A DNA stretch of 5,439 nt from Phycisphaerales bacterium UBA7708 (GTDB lineage Bacteria > Planctomycetota > Phycisphaerae > Sedimentisphaerales > Anaerohalosphaeraceae). How positions within the stretch are numbered: the stretch's first letter is position 1; every line of letters starts with the position of its first letter. The notes below the pieces were generated by a model, which saw nothing but the letters and a program-made list of their open reading frames with translations, was not told where the DNA came from and did not search any database. This document shows positions 1 to 5,439 of this stretch, one piece after another. A program made the position numbers and the translations under genes. The stretch covers positions 4,341 through 9,779 of the forward strand of contig DLFY01000290.1 of NCBI GenBank assembly GCA_002482415.1, written 5' to 3'.

Positions 1-929
1 TTCAATTGCTTGTAGTATTCGGCAATCAGCAGCGCCTGCATCTGGCGGCTGCTCTGAATTTCGACCTGCTGAGCCCAGGGATAACGGTCCTGTGCATAGG
101 TCAGCCAGAGGCCGCGTATCATCGCCATGGCCTTTTCTTCATCGGTTCCGGGCTTCAGGGCGATCTGGAACGATTCGCAGCAGGTCTTGCGATCCGGGTA
201 GAGGAGATTACTGAGGGCTTCAATCGGGACATAGACAAAGGCCTGGTCAAATTCATAGACGCCCGTCTGGACGACATCGGCAATGGTAAAGCGAAGGACC
301 TTGCGGGCAAAACGCGGGGCGGCCGGTTCGCCGGCGGTATTGGATGGTGAGGGTTCCTGTTCGACCAGTGTGCCGGTGGTGGCGGCGGCCTTGCGGCCGA
401 TGAACGACTCGACTTTGTGCATATCGTAGCTGTCGGTGATTTCGTCCGGGTCGTCGATGAGACCGATGCCGACAAAACCGCCGATTTCAGCCTTGTCGGT
501 AAAATCGCCAAAGGCGACCTGGTCATCCGGCAGGTTCTTCTGGCGTATCAGGGCGTCCTTGAGCGGGGAGACCTGCAACTGGTTTTTTAAGTCGATGCCC
601 AGAATCTGGGCGGCGCGAATCTGGCCGGGGCCGGTCAGCAGCAGTCCGTTGCCGCTGAGGACCGGGGTGGCGGCTTTCACAATGGACAAGCCGGCCAATT
701 GCCGCTGGAAATCGGCATAATCTTCTATCTTAGAGGTGCCCGGGGCTGAGAGAATCACATCGCCGAGGTAATCGCCGACGCTGTCTTCGACGGAGCGGAT
801 AAAGCCGGTAAACAGGCTGGCCACCGTAATCAGCAGCGCACAGCATAACATCACCGCGGTAATGCTCAGCAGCACAATCCGCTTGCGGCTCAGGTAACGC
901 AGACACAAAAATAAGCTCCACTGTTTCAC
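1..929 (-). CDS. ABC transporter permease, LolC/LolE/FtsX-like (5' part; C-terminus outside window)
   Basis: This is the N-terminal 309 residues of an inner-membrane permease of the FtsX/MacB/LolC-E type, which works with an ATPase to move lipoproteins or other envelope substrates. Residues 1-17 are short and basic (RYLSRKR at 11-17). Residues 18-42 form one strongly hydrophobic helix (TM1). Residues 43 to about 300 form a soluble extracytoplasmic domain of MacB-core type, including GIDLKNQLQVSPL at 111-123, which resembles the GIDP...VS stretch of LolC/E proteins. An amphipathic stretch at 295-309 is what normally precedes TM2; the remaining helices lie off the left edge. The frame has no stop down to base 1. 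The start is a GTG, chosen because AAAGG lies 7 bases upstream and because the first in-frame ATG (codon 27) falls inside TM1. Residues 181-206 look like a disordered Ala/Thr/Pro-rich loop. It follows lysS by 56 bases with no terminator, so cotranscription is likely. LolC/E is favoured over other FtsX-like permeases, but the substrate is not shown by the sequence. Confidence 0.82.
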   Translation of the reverse strand, partial: MKQWSLFLCLRYLSRKRIVLLSITAVMLCCALLITVASLFTGFIRSVEDSVGDYLGDVILSAPGTSKIEDYADFQRQLAGLSIVKAATPVLSGNGLLLTGPGQIRAAQILGIDLKNQLQVSPLKDALIRQKNLPDDQVAFGDFTDKAEIGGFVGIGLIDDPDEITDSYDMHKVESFIGRKAAATTGTLVEQEPSPSNTAGEPAAPRFARKVLRFTIADVVQTGVYEFDQAFVYVPIEALSNLLYPDRKTCCESFQIALKPGTDEEKAMAMIRGLWLTYAQDRYPWAQQVEIQSSRQMQALLIAEYYKQL

Positions 930-936
930 GCAACAG

Positions 937-941
937 CCTTT
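937..941 (-). promoter_or_regulatory. Ribosome binding site deciding the GTG start of the permease
   Basis: AAAGG on the minus strand lies 7 bases before the GTG at 929, an ideal spacing. No ATG is available in the right frame nearby; the ATG at 954-952 is in another frame and reads only four codons (MPLS) before a stop. Confidence 0.7.
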
Positions 942-985
942 ATGACAGAGGCATACCGTTTCCAATGAGGCGGAATATCGGTCGA

Positions 986-2452
986 TTATTCGCTTTTGGG
1001 TTCTTTGACTTCCGGTTTGAGCAGCGGGAACAAAATCACATCCCGGATGCTGGTCGCCCCGGTCAGCAGCATGGTCAGGCGGTCGATGCCGACACCCAGC
1101 CCGCCGGCCGGGGGCATGCCGTATTTCAGGGCCGTGATGAAATCATCGTCCATCTTGGCCATGGATTCTACTTCACTGAGACCCCGCAACTGCTGGCGGA
1201 AATTGGCTTCCTGGACATCCGGATCATTCAGTTCGGTATAGGCGTTGGCCAGTTCCATACCGGCAATAAACAGCTCAAAACGTTCGGCATATTGCGGGTC
1301 TTTTTTGCTCTGCTTGGTCAGCGGGCAGATGGCCGCGGGATAATCAATCACAAACGTCGGATGAACCAGGGTCTGTTCGACGGTCATCTCGAAGACATCA
1401 TTAATCACAACCGCATCGTCTTTATCGGCTTCGTGAATCCCCAGCGAGCGGGCCTTCTGACGCACCGCGGCCATGTCATCGATGGCACAGCCGGCACATT
1501 CTTTGAGCAATTCCGCATAGGTCGCACGACGCCACGGGCGGGCGTAATTGACCGTGACTTCGCCGAAGGGCAACTCCCAGCCGGAACAATGCTTTTCGAC
1601 CAAATGGGTGACCATTTCCTCGGTCAGGTCCATCATGGCTTCATAATTGCCGCAGGCCTGATAGAGTTCCATCATGGTAAATTCCGGATTGTGCCGGGTG
1701 CTGAGGCCTTCGTTGCGGAAATTGCGGTTGATTTCAAAGACTTTCTCCATGCCGCCGACCAGCAGCCGTTTGAGAAACAGCTCCGGGGCAATACGCATGT
1801 ACAAATCGATATCGAGGGCATTGTGATGCGTCACAAACGGACGCGCCGCCGCACCGCCGGCAATCGCCTGCATCATGGGCGTTTCAACTTCAACAAAGCC
1901 CCGAGCCTGCAAGAACGCACGGATGGAGGCCACCATGGCGCTGCGTCGGCGGAACCGTTCCATCACTTCCGGGTTGGCCCACAGGTCCACATAACGCTGG
2001 CGATACCGCAAATCCTGATCGGACAGGCCGTGGAATTTTTCCGGCGGAGGCAGCAGCGCCTTGGACAGAATCTCGACCTTTTCGGCCCAGACGGTGATTT
2101 CGCCGGTCTTGGTCTTGCCCAACTGGCCTTCGGCCCAGATGATATCGCCGAGGTCCAGCAGCTTAATCACCTCCCATTTGTCGGCCAGCAACTGCTTGCT
2201 GAAGCCGAGCTGAATCGAACCGTTGGAGTCACGCACGGTCAGGAAAATCAACTTGCCGATGTCCCGCAGCAGCACAATACGTCCGCTGCATCGGGCCTTG
2301 CGTCCTTCCTCGTATCCGGCCTTAATCGTTTCAGATAATTCCGGCTCCGGCATCCGCTGGCCGTACGGATCAATCCCCATCTGTACCATTTTCTGGCGTT
2401 TTTCACGACGCATCTGTTCAAATTTACTGCCTGCTGCTTCTGTCAATTCCAT
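986..2452 (-). CDS. lysS: Lysyl-tRNA synthetase, class II (complete)
   Basis: The product (488 aa, the usual length for bacterial class II LysRS) activates lysine with ATP and charges tRNA-Lys in the cytoplasm. Residues about 55-130 form the OB-fold anticodon-binding domain. The catalytic domain follows: motif 1 around 180-193 (GFVEVETP), motif 2 at about 239-262 with FRNEG (Arg246) and RHNPEFTMMELY, and motif 3 at 451-461 with GLGVGIDRL (Arg458). The stretch APELFLKRLLVGG at 222-234 and NAYTELND at 403-410 match the lysine pocket; Asn403, Tyr405 and Glu407 correspond to Asn, Phe and Glu in the E. coli enzyme. All key residues are present, so the enzyme should be active. An in-frame TGA at 2461-2459 rules out a longer N-terminus. 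The ATG has a purine-rich GAAAGGA only one base upstream, which is tight; a TTG at codon 3 has better spacing. The gene lies 76 bases after the S41 protease gene and 56 bases before a LolC/E-like permease gene. Confidence 0.98.
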   Translation of the reverse strand: MELTEAAGSKFEQMRREKRQKMVQMGIDPYGQRMPEPELSETIKAGYEEGRKARCSGRIVLLRDIGKLIFLTVRDSNGSIQLGFSKQLLADKWEVIKLLDLGDIIWAEGQLGKTKTGEITVWAEKVEILSKALLPPPEKFHGLSDQDLRYRQRYVDLWANPEVMERFRRRSAMVASIRAFLQARGFVEVETPMMQAIAGGAAARPFVTHHNALDIDLYMRIAPELFLKRLLVGGMEKVFEINRNFRNEGLSTRHNPEFTMMELYQACGNYEAMMDLTEEMVTHLVEKHCSGWELPFGEVTVNYARPWRRATYAELLKECAGCAIDDMAAVRQKARSLGIHEADKDDAVVINDVFEMTVEQTLVHPTFVIDYPAAICPLTKQSKKDPQYAERFELFIAGMELANAYTELNDPDVQEANFRQQLRGLSEVESMAKMDDDFITALKYGMPPAGGLGVGIDRLTMLLTGATSIRDVILFPLLKPEVKEPKSE

Positions 2453-2453
2453 A

Positions 2454-2460
2454 TCCTTTC
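2454..2460 (-). promoter_or_regulatory. Ribosome binding site of lysS, unusually close to the ATG
   Basis: GAAAGGA on the minus strand ends one base before the ATG at 2452. The usual gap is about 5-9 bases. A TTG at 2446 (codon 3) would sit 7 bases away. Either the ATG is used with poor spacing or translation begins two codons later. The GAA of this site also forms one arm of the dyad at 2458-2471. Confidence 0.5.
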
Positions 2461-2490
2461 ACACTTGTGAACCGACACGCCCCTTTCACA
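2455..2490. repeat. 9-bp direct repeat CCTTTCACA flanking the lysS leader
   Basis: CCTTTCACA occurs at 2455-2463 and again at 2482-2490 (TGTGAAAGG on the gene strand), 27 bases apart start to start. The copy nearer the gene contains the lysS ribosome binding site; the upstream copy has the same ribosome-binding-like GAAAGG but no useful start codon after it. It may reflect local duplication or paired protein-binding sites. Confidence 0.45.
2458..2471. repeat. 14-bp dyad TTCACA-N2-TGTGAA before lysS
   Basis: Both strands read TTCACA, two bases, TGTGAA: a perfect 6-bp inverted repeat centred 12-13 bases upstream of the lysS start codon. As DNA it could be a repressor operator. As RNA the two-base loop is too tight, so at most about 5 bp would pair, with part of the ribosome binding site included. 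A further TTCACA lies at 2485-2490. No regulator is encoded in the window, so the function is open and chance is possible. Confidence 0.4.
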
Positions 2491-2508
2491 TGCATAAGGC
2501 GGCCGAAG

Positions 2509-2517
2509 ATTACATCA
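2509..2517 (-). promoter_or_regulatory. Possible extended -10 promoter for lysS
   Basis: TGATGTAAT on the minus strand matches the extended -10 pattern TGnTATAAT with one mismatch. It lies in the gap just after the S41 gene and would give a leader of roughly 50 bases before lysS. An A/T-rich stretch at about 2529-2543 lies just upstream, but no -35 box is seen at normal spacing. Weak evidence; lysS may instead be read through from the S41 gene, since I see no terminator between them. Confidence 0.22.
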
Positions 2518-2528
2518 CCTGAAAATCG

Positions 2529-4916
2529 TTATTTTTTTAAAACAATCGTATTGGGGTCGGAGGGAAAGACCAGTTCCCTGCCGCCGCGGATCAGTTTGGT
2601 CTGCAGCACCAGAAGCCCGGTGGCAAGCTGCGGGTCGGAATCGAGGGTCTGGGCCAGACTGCTGCGTTTGGTCGGAGCGCTGGCCTCATCATGGTCGGCC
2701 TGAACCAGTACATCATTATCCCGCTGCATCTGCAGCATCTCGCGCAGTTCGGCGGTATTGGTCACGACTTCCACATCGGGGGCAATCCCCCAGTCCTTGC
2801 GGCCCAGTTTTTCCATCTGGTAGCGATTCTTCACCTGCTGATCGCTGGGCAGATGATAATACGCCACGGTGTATTTCAATTGCGAGCCGCCGCCGGTGTA
2901 GGGTGTCACGACCTGCACGCTGCCTTTGCCGTAGCTGCGTTCCCCGACCAGGGTTGCACGATTATGCTTGGGGTCCTGCAGGGCGCCGGCCACAATTTCG
3001 GATGCGCTGGCCGAGCCTTCATTAATCAATATCACCAGCGGATAATCCGGATGTGTACCTTTGGCGTGAGCGATGTCATAGGATGCAAATCCGTTCCTGG
3101 GGCTGCTTTTGACAATCACCCCTTCACTGATGAACAAATCCGCCACTTCCGCAGCACTGGTCAGGTAACCGCCGGGGTTATAACGTAAATCCAGAATCAG
3201 ACCGTTAAGGCCATCCTTCTCAAGCAGCTTGAGAACCTCATCGAGATCGGGGCCGCTGGTTTCGGTAAACGTCGTCAAACGGACGTAAGCAATGCGGTTA
3301 GCCGGGTCCACAATCCAGTCCCACTGGCCATCCGGTTTACGCTGCCAGCCCCGCAGCGGCTGAACCACAATCCGATCCCGGACGATGGTCACATCCCATG
3401 TTTTGCCGGTGGACGGCCGACGCACGGTAATGGTGACCTTGGTGCCCTTGGGGCCGGTGATTTTCTCAACGGCACAATAAATCGACATTTTGTCGGTGGG
3501 TTCCCCGTTGACATTCAGAATTTCATCATCGGCATCCAGTCCGGCGCGATAGGCCGGCGTATCCGGCAGCAGACTTCCGATTTTCAGGACGCCGGTGGCC
3601 TTGGAAATCTCCACCCCGATTCCGGAAAACTGCTGGGTCATCGATTTTTCGAAATCCTTGACATTCCACGGCCAGACGAGATTCGTAAACGGATCCAGCG
3701 CCGACAGGGCGGCTTCGGCAAAATGAGCAATAACCACTTCTTTGGGCACCGCCAGCGAAGTTTCGTTCAGCTCCATCATATCATCAAATAACTGGGCAAT
3801 GGAGCGAAGGGTCTTTTCACCTTGTTCCTGCCTGAACGCCGCTTCGATGGAATCGATGCCGACAGACCACTTGCCCAGCGTGTTGGGATCTGCCCGCCAG
3901 CCGAGTTCTTCCTTGCTGTCGGCAAGGACCTGCCCAAGAAGGCGGCAGCGCTGGATGGCTTTTTCACACATGAGACTGTAATCCAGACCGTTGACATAAT
4001 TGGTCTCAAGCGCCTGCAATGCCCGCACAAACATATACGGCTCAATGCCTTCATAACGCTGCTTGGCCGATTCCCCGCAGTCGCTCTTTTTGAGCGACAG
4101 TTCAATCATGGCCAGTTCGGTCAGTTTCTCGGCATAGTCTTTATAATGCTTGTCGTCTTCATACAGCAGGGTCAGCCAGTAGTAGCAATGACCATACGCC
4201 TCGATCCACTTGCCTTCCTTTTCATACTGTTCGGCTGCGGCCTTGGCCTTCTGGATAGCCTGCTGGACAAAGGGGTCTTCCAGAACAGCGCCTTTGGCTT
4301 CGGGTGCGGCGTAATCCCGGGCACGAATGGCCGCCGCCAGAATCAGGTCGATGTCGTTCGGCTCATAAGAGACATCCAAATCCCCAAAAGGATCTTCAAG
4401 CGAGGTGTCCTTGTCGGCGGCAAGGGCATTATCCGCAGCCAGATCCACCGCCGCTGTACCGGGACTGTTGGGATCAGAATCGCTTTTATTGACTTTGGCT
4501 TTCTGTTTATTCAATTCGGCAAGCTGCTCTTCGAACGCAGCCTGACGTTTTTTCTCGCGTTTGCTCTGAAGCTCTTCATAACGGCTCAGGATATTGGCCA
4601 ACTGGGCCATCTGTGCATCCGACCCGGTGTTGAGAAAATCGCAGGTCTGCTTTGCCCCGACGAAATCCCCGGCCAGAATTCGTTCGACAACCGCATCGAC
4701 AGACCCTGCCCGGGCCACAATGGCCGGTTTTGCAGGCTGCTCAGACTCCGGTACGGCAGCCTGAATATTCGGTTCAGCCGCCGGGTCGGCGGCCGTGTTG
4801 TCGCTGGTGGGTTCACAGCCTGTTAATACCACAGCAAGGCTGATCAGCCAGCCGCATACCAGCATGGAGTAAAAGCATTGTTTCCGATTAAAATGAAAAG
4901 AATATAATAAATTCAT
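2529..4916 (-). CDS. S41-family carboxy-terminal processing protease, PDZ-containing lipoprotein
   Basis: This is a 795-residue envelope protease of the C-terminal processing (Prc/CtpA) family. Residues 1-33 are a lipoprotein signal peptide with lipobox LTGC, so Cys34 should be lipidated and the protein tethered on the outer face of a membrane. Residues 35-65 are a Pro/Ala/Glu-rich linker. Residues 66-145 are helical and highly charged at 111-143 (probable coiled coil), and 146-185 look disordered. Residues 186-400 are helical and match no domain I recognise. DPFTNLVWP at 408-416 is the usual CTP entry segment. A PDZ domain spans about 428-512 (GIGVEI at 432-437). The protease core follows, with ILDLRYNPGG at 574-583, catalytic Ser637 in GSASASEI (634-641), Lys664 in YGKGSVQ and Gln668, giving a complete Ser/Lys/Gln set. 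A tail at 720-795 ends in Lys-Lys. It is much longer than typical CtpA (about 400-480 aa). The ATG has TTAAGG 5 bases upstream, and no other start codon lies between it and an in-frame stop at 4982. The target proteins are unknown. Confidence 0.95.
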   Translation of the reverse strand: MNLLYSFHFNRKQCFYSMLVCGWLISLAVVLTGCEPTSDNTAADPAAEPNIQAAVPESEQPAKPAIVARAGSVDAVVERILAGDFVGAKQTCDFLNTGSDAQMAQLANILSRYEELQSKREKKRQAAFEEQLAELNKQKAKVNKSDSDPNSPGTAAVDLAADNALAADKDTSLEDPFGDLDVSYEPNDIDLILAAAIRARDYAAPEAKGAVLEDPFVQQAIQKAKAAAEQYEKEGKWIEAYGHCYYWLTLLYEDDKHYKDYAEKLTELAMIELSLKKSDCGESAKQRYEGIEPYMFVRALQALETNYVNGLDYSLMCEKAIQRCRLLGQVLADSKEELGWRADPNTLGKWSVGIDSIEAAFRQEQGEKTLRSIAQLFDDMMELNETSLAVPKEVVIAHFAEAALSALDPFTNLVWPWNVKDFEKSMTQQFSGIGVEISKATGVLKIGSLLPDTPAYRAGLDADDEILNVNGEPTDKMSIYCAVEKITGPKGTKVTITVRRPSTGKTWDVTIVRDRIVVQPLRGWQRKPDGQWDWIVDPANRIAYVRLTTFTETSGPDLDEVLKLLEKDGLNGLILDLRYNPGGYLTSAAEVADLFISEGVIVKSSPRNGFASYDIAHAKGTHPDYPLVILINEGSASASEIVAGALQDPKHNRATLVGERSYGKGSVQVVTPYTGGGSQLKYTVAYYHLPSDQQVKNRYQMEKLGRKDWGIAPDVEVVTNTAELREMLQMQRDNDVLVQADHDEASAPTKRSSLAQTLDSDPQLATGLLVLQTKLIRGGRELVFPSDPNTIVLKK

Positions 4917-4921
4917 AATAG

Positions 4922-4927
4922 CCTTAA
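4922..4927 (-). promoter_or_regulatory. Ribosome binding site of the S41 protease gene
   Basis: TTAAGG on the minus strand lies 5 bases before the ATG at 4916. The next in-frame ATG (codon 18, at 4865) has no such site and would remove the basic front end of the signal peptide, so the first ATG is preferred. Confidence 0.6.
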
Positions 4928-4935
4928 TTGACCGG

Positions 4936-4969
4936 AAAACGGCAGGACGACGCTTCGCCGCCCTGCCGT
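4936..4969 (-). terminator. Probable intrinsic terminator after the aldolase gene
   Basis: The arms ACGGCAGG and CCTGCCGT (4969-4962 with 4946-4939) pair perfectly over 8 bp. The inner bases extend the stem to about 14 bp with two G-U pairs, around a three-base loop. On the minus strand it is followed by a short T run (TTTT, then CC), and on the other side by AAAA, so it might work weakly in both directions. It starts 53 bases after the aldolase stop codon. The T run is short, so termination may be partial. It ends only about 9 bases before the S41 ribosome binding site. Confidence 0.6.
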
Positions 4970-5017
4970 ATCGTTTTCCTTATCCGCGTACGACGGATTT
5001 GACTCGATTGACTATTC

Positions 5018-5030
5018 GCCTGTTACAGGC
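5018..5030. repeat. Small palindrome with the aldolase stop codon in its loop
   Basis: GCCTG, TAA, CAGGC on the minus strand is a perfect 5-bp inverted repeat whose three loop bases are exactly the aldolase stop codon. It has no T run after it and is too short to be a terminator alone. Just beyond it AGTCAA is repeated twice (5013-5008 and 5004-4999). The role is unknown and chance is possible. Confidence 0.4.
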
Positions 5031-5439
5031 ACTCGGCCGCCTTGCCGGCACAACCCAGAACATGCAGCTTGTGCTTGACCATCTGGCGGATGGCTTCGCG
5101 GCCGGGGGCCAGATACTTGCGAGGATCGAACTCGCCGGGCTTTTCAGCAAAGACCTGGCGAATCTTGGCTGTCAGGGCCATACGCAGGTCGGTGTCGATA
5201 TTGACCTTGCAGACAGCCATCTTGCCGGCCTTGGTGATGGCATCTTCCGGGACACCCATCGCATCGGGCATCTTGCCGCCGTATTTATTGATCAGTTCCT
5301 TGAATTCCGGCAGCACAGAGCTGGAGCCGTGCATGACCAGCGGGTAGCCGGGCAGGCGTTTCTGAATCTTCTCGACCACATCGAAAGCCAGCTTGGGTGC
5401 GGTTTTGAACTTGTAGGCGCCGTGGCTGGTGCCGATGGC
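5023..5439 (-). CDS. fba: Fructose-bisphosphate aldolase, class II (C-terminal part; 5' end outside window)
   Basis: This is the last 138 residues of a zinc-dependent class II aldolase, which splits fructose 1,6-bisphosphate into glyceraldehyde 3-phosphate and dihydroxyacetone phosphate (and the reverse) in the cytoplasm. In fragment numbering, AIGTSHGAYKF at 1-11 carries one zinc-binding His (His6), and LVMHGSSSV at 34-42 carries another (His37). NIDTDLR at 80-86 is the substrate phosphate-binding motif, and FDPRKYL is the conserved C-terminal segment. The match is closest to the longer CbbA-like type of about 340-360 residues, so roughly 60% of the protein is missing to the right. The frame is open to the window edge with no defects and ends at TAA. 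A probable terminator follows, so the gene may form its own unit, separate from the protease and lysS genes. Confidence 0.95.
   Translation of the reverse strand, partial: AIGTSHGAYKFKTAPKLAFDVVEKIQKRLPGYPLVMHGSSSVLPEFKELINKYGGKMPDAMGVPEDAITKAGKMAVCKVNIDTDLRMALTAKIRQVFAEKPGEFDPRKYLAPGREAIRQMVKHKLHVLGCAGKAAECL

Noticed and set aside
155..933. Several short open frames on both strands within the first 930 bases
   Set aside because: They are other-frame readings of the permease gene, whose true frame is open from the GTG at 929 to base 1 and has a proper membrane helix and ribosome binding site.
930..985. GCCT/AGGC pairing over the permease ribosome binding site, as a possible translational switch
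   Set aside because: Only 4 bp with a 9-base loop; too weak to claim.
965..2338. A 457-codon open frame on the plus strand opposite lysS
   Set aside because: It lies almost wholly inside lysS, whose class II motifs and catalytic residues are unmistakable. The antisense product is rich in His, Gln, Phe and Gly in a way typical of reverse-strand shadows, and resembles no family I know.
2429..2497. A 23-codon open frame (starting MHVKG) in the lysS leader, overlapping the start of lysS
   Set aside because: No ribosome binding site before its ATG, no run of lysine codons or other leader-peptide signature, and no terminator/antiterminator pair around it.
2453..2528. A T-box or lysine riboswitch before lysS
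   Set aside because: The 76-base gap is too short for either, and no T-box sequence, specifier loop or terminator is visible.
3822..4826. A 334-codon open frame on the plus strand opposite the front half of the S41 gene
   Set aside because: It is antisense to a gene with signal peptide, PDZ and catalytic motifs in one continuous frame. It has no convincing domain, and codon bias on the other strand explains the lack of stops.
1..5439. A mobile island, CRISPR array, toxin-antitoxin or defence system
   Set aside because: All genes are housekeeping or envelope functions on one strand, with similar base composition throughout; there are no regularly spaced repeats, transposase or integrase motifs, tRNA genes or attachment-like duplications.

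Overview
The window carries four genes, all on the minus strand, and no RNA genes, mobile elements or CRISPR arrays that I could recognise. In transcription order (right to left) they are: the 3' end of a class II fructose-bisphosphate aldolase gene (5439 to 5023); a complete gene for a large S41-family (carboxy-terminal processing, PDZ-containing) protease made as a lipoprotein (4916 to 2529); a complete class II lysyl-tRNA synthetase gene, lysS (2452 to 986); and the 5' part of a LolC/LolE/FtsX-type ABC-transporter permease gene that starts at a GTG (929) and runs off the left edge. Coding density is high, with gaps of 106, 76 and 56 bases.

The organism is a bacterium of moderate GC content (somewhat above 50% by eye). 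The lipoprotein signal and the LolC/E-like permease suggest a diderm envelope. The very long, N-terminally extended S41 lipoprotein and the style of the permease make a Planctomycetota relative (Phycisphaerae-like) my best guess. That guess rests on general resemblance and not on a search.

Region by region. 5023-5439 is the C-terminal 138 residues of the aldolase. 4917-5022 holds a small palindrome around the aldolase stop codon and a GC-rich hairpin followed by a short T run, read as the aldolase terminator; it ends only a few bases before the ribosome binding site of the protease gene. 2529-4916 is the protease. 2453-2528 is a leader with a possible extended -10 promoter, a 14-bp dyad overlapping the lysS ribosome binding site, and a 9-bp direct repeat. 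986-2452 is lysS. 930-985 is a short spacer with a good ribosome binding site for the permease. 1-929 is the permease fragment.

Functionally this is housekeeping: glycolysis/gluconeogenesis, envelope proteolysis, tRNA charging and probably lipoprotein sorting. lysS followed closely by a LolC/E-like permease is an arrangement I recall from several diderm lineages, and it supports cotranscription here. I found no convincing undescribed system. The points most worth a second look are the roughly 370-residue N-terminal part of the protease that matches no domain I know, and the two structured leaders before the protease and lysS genes.
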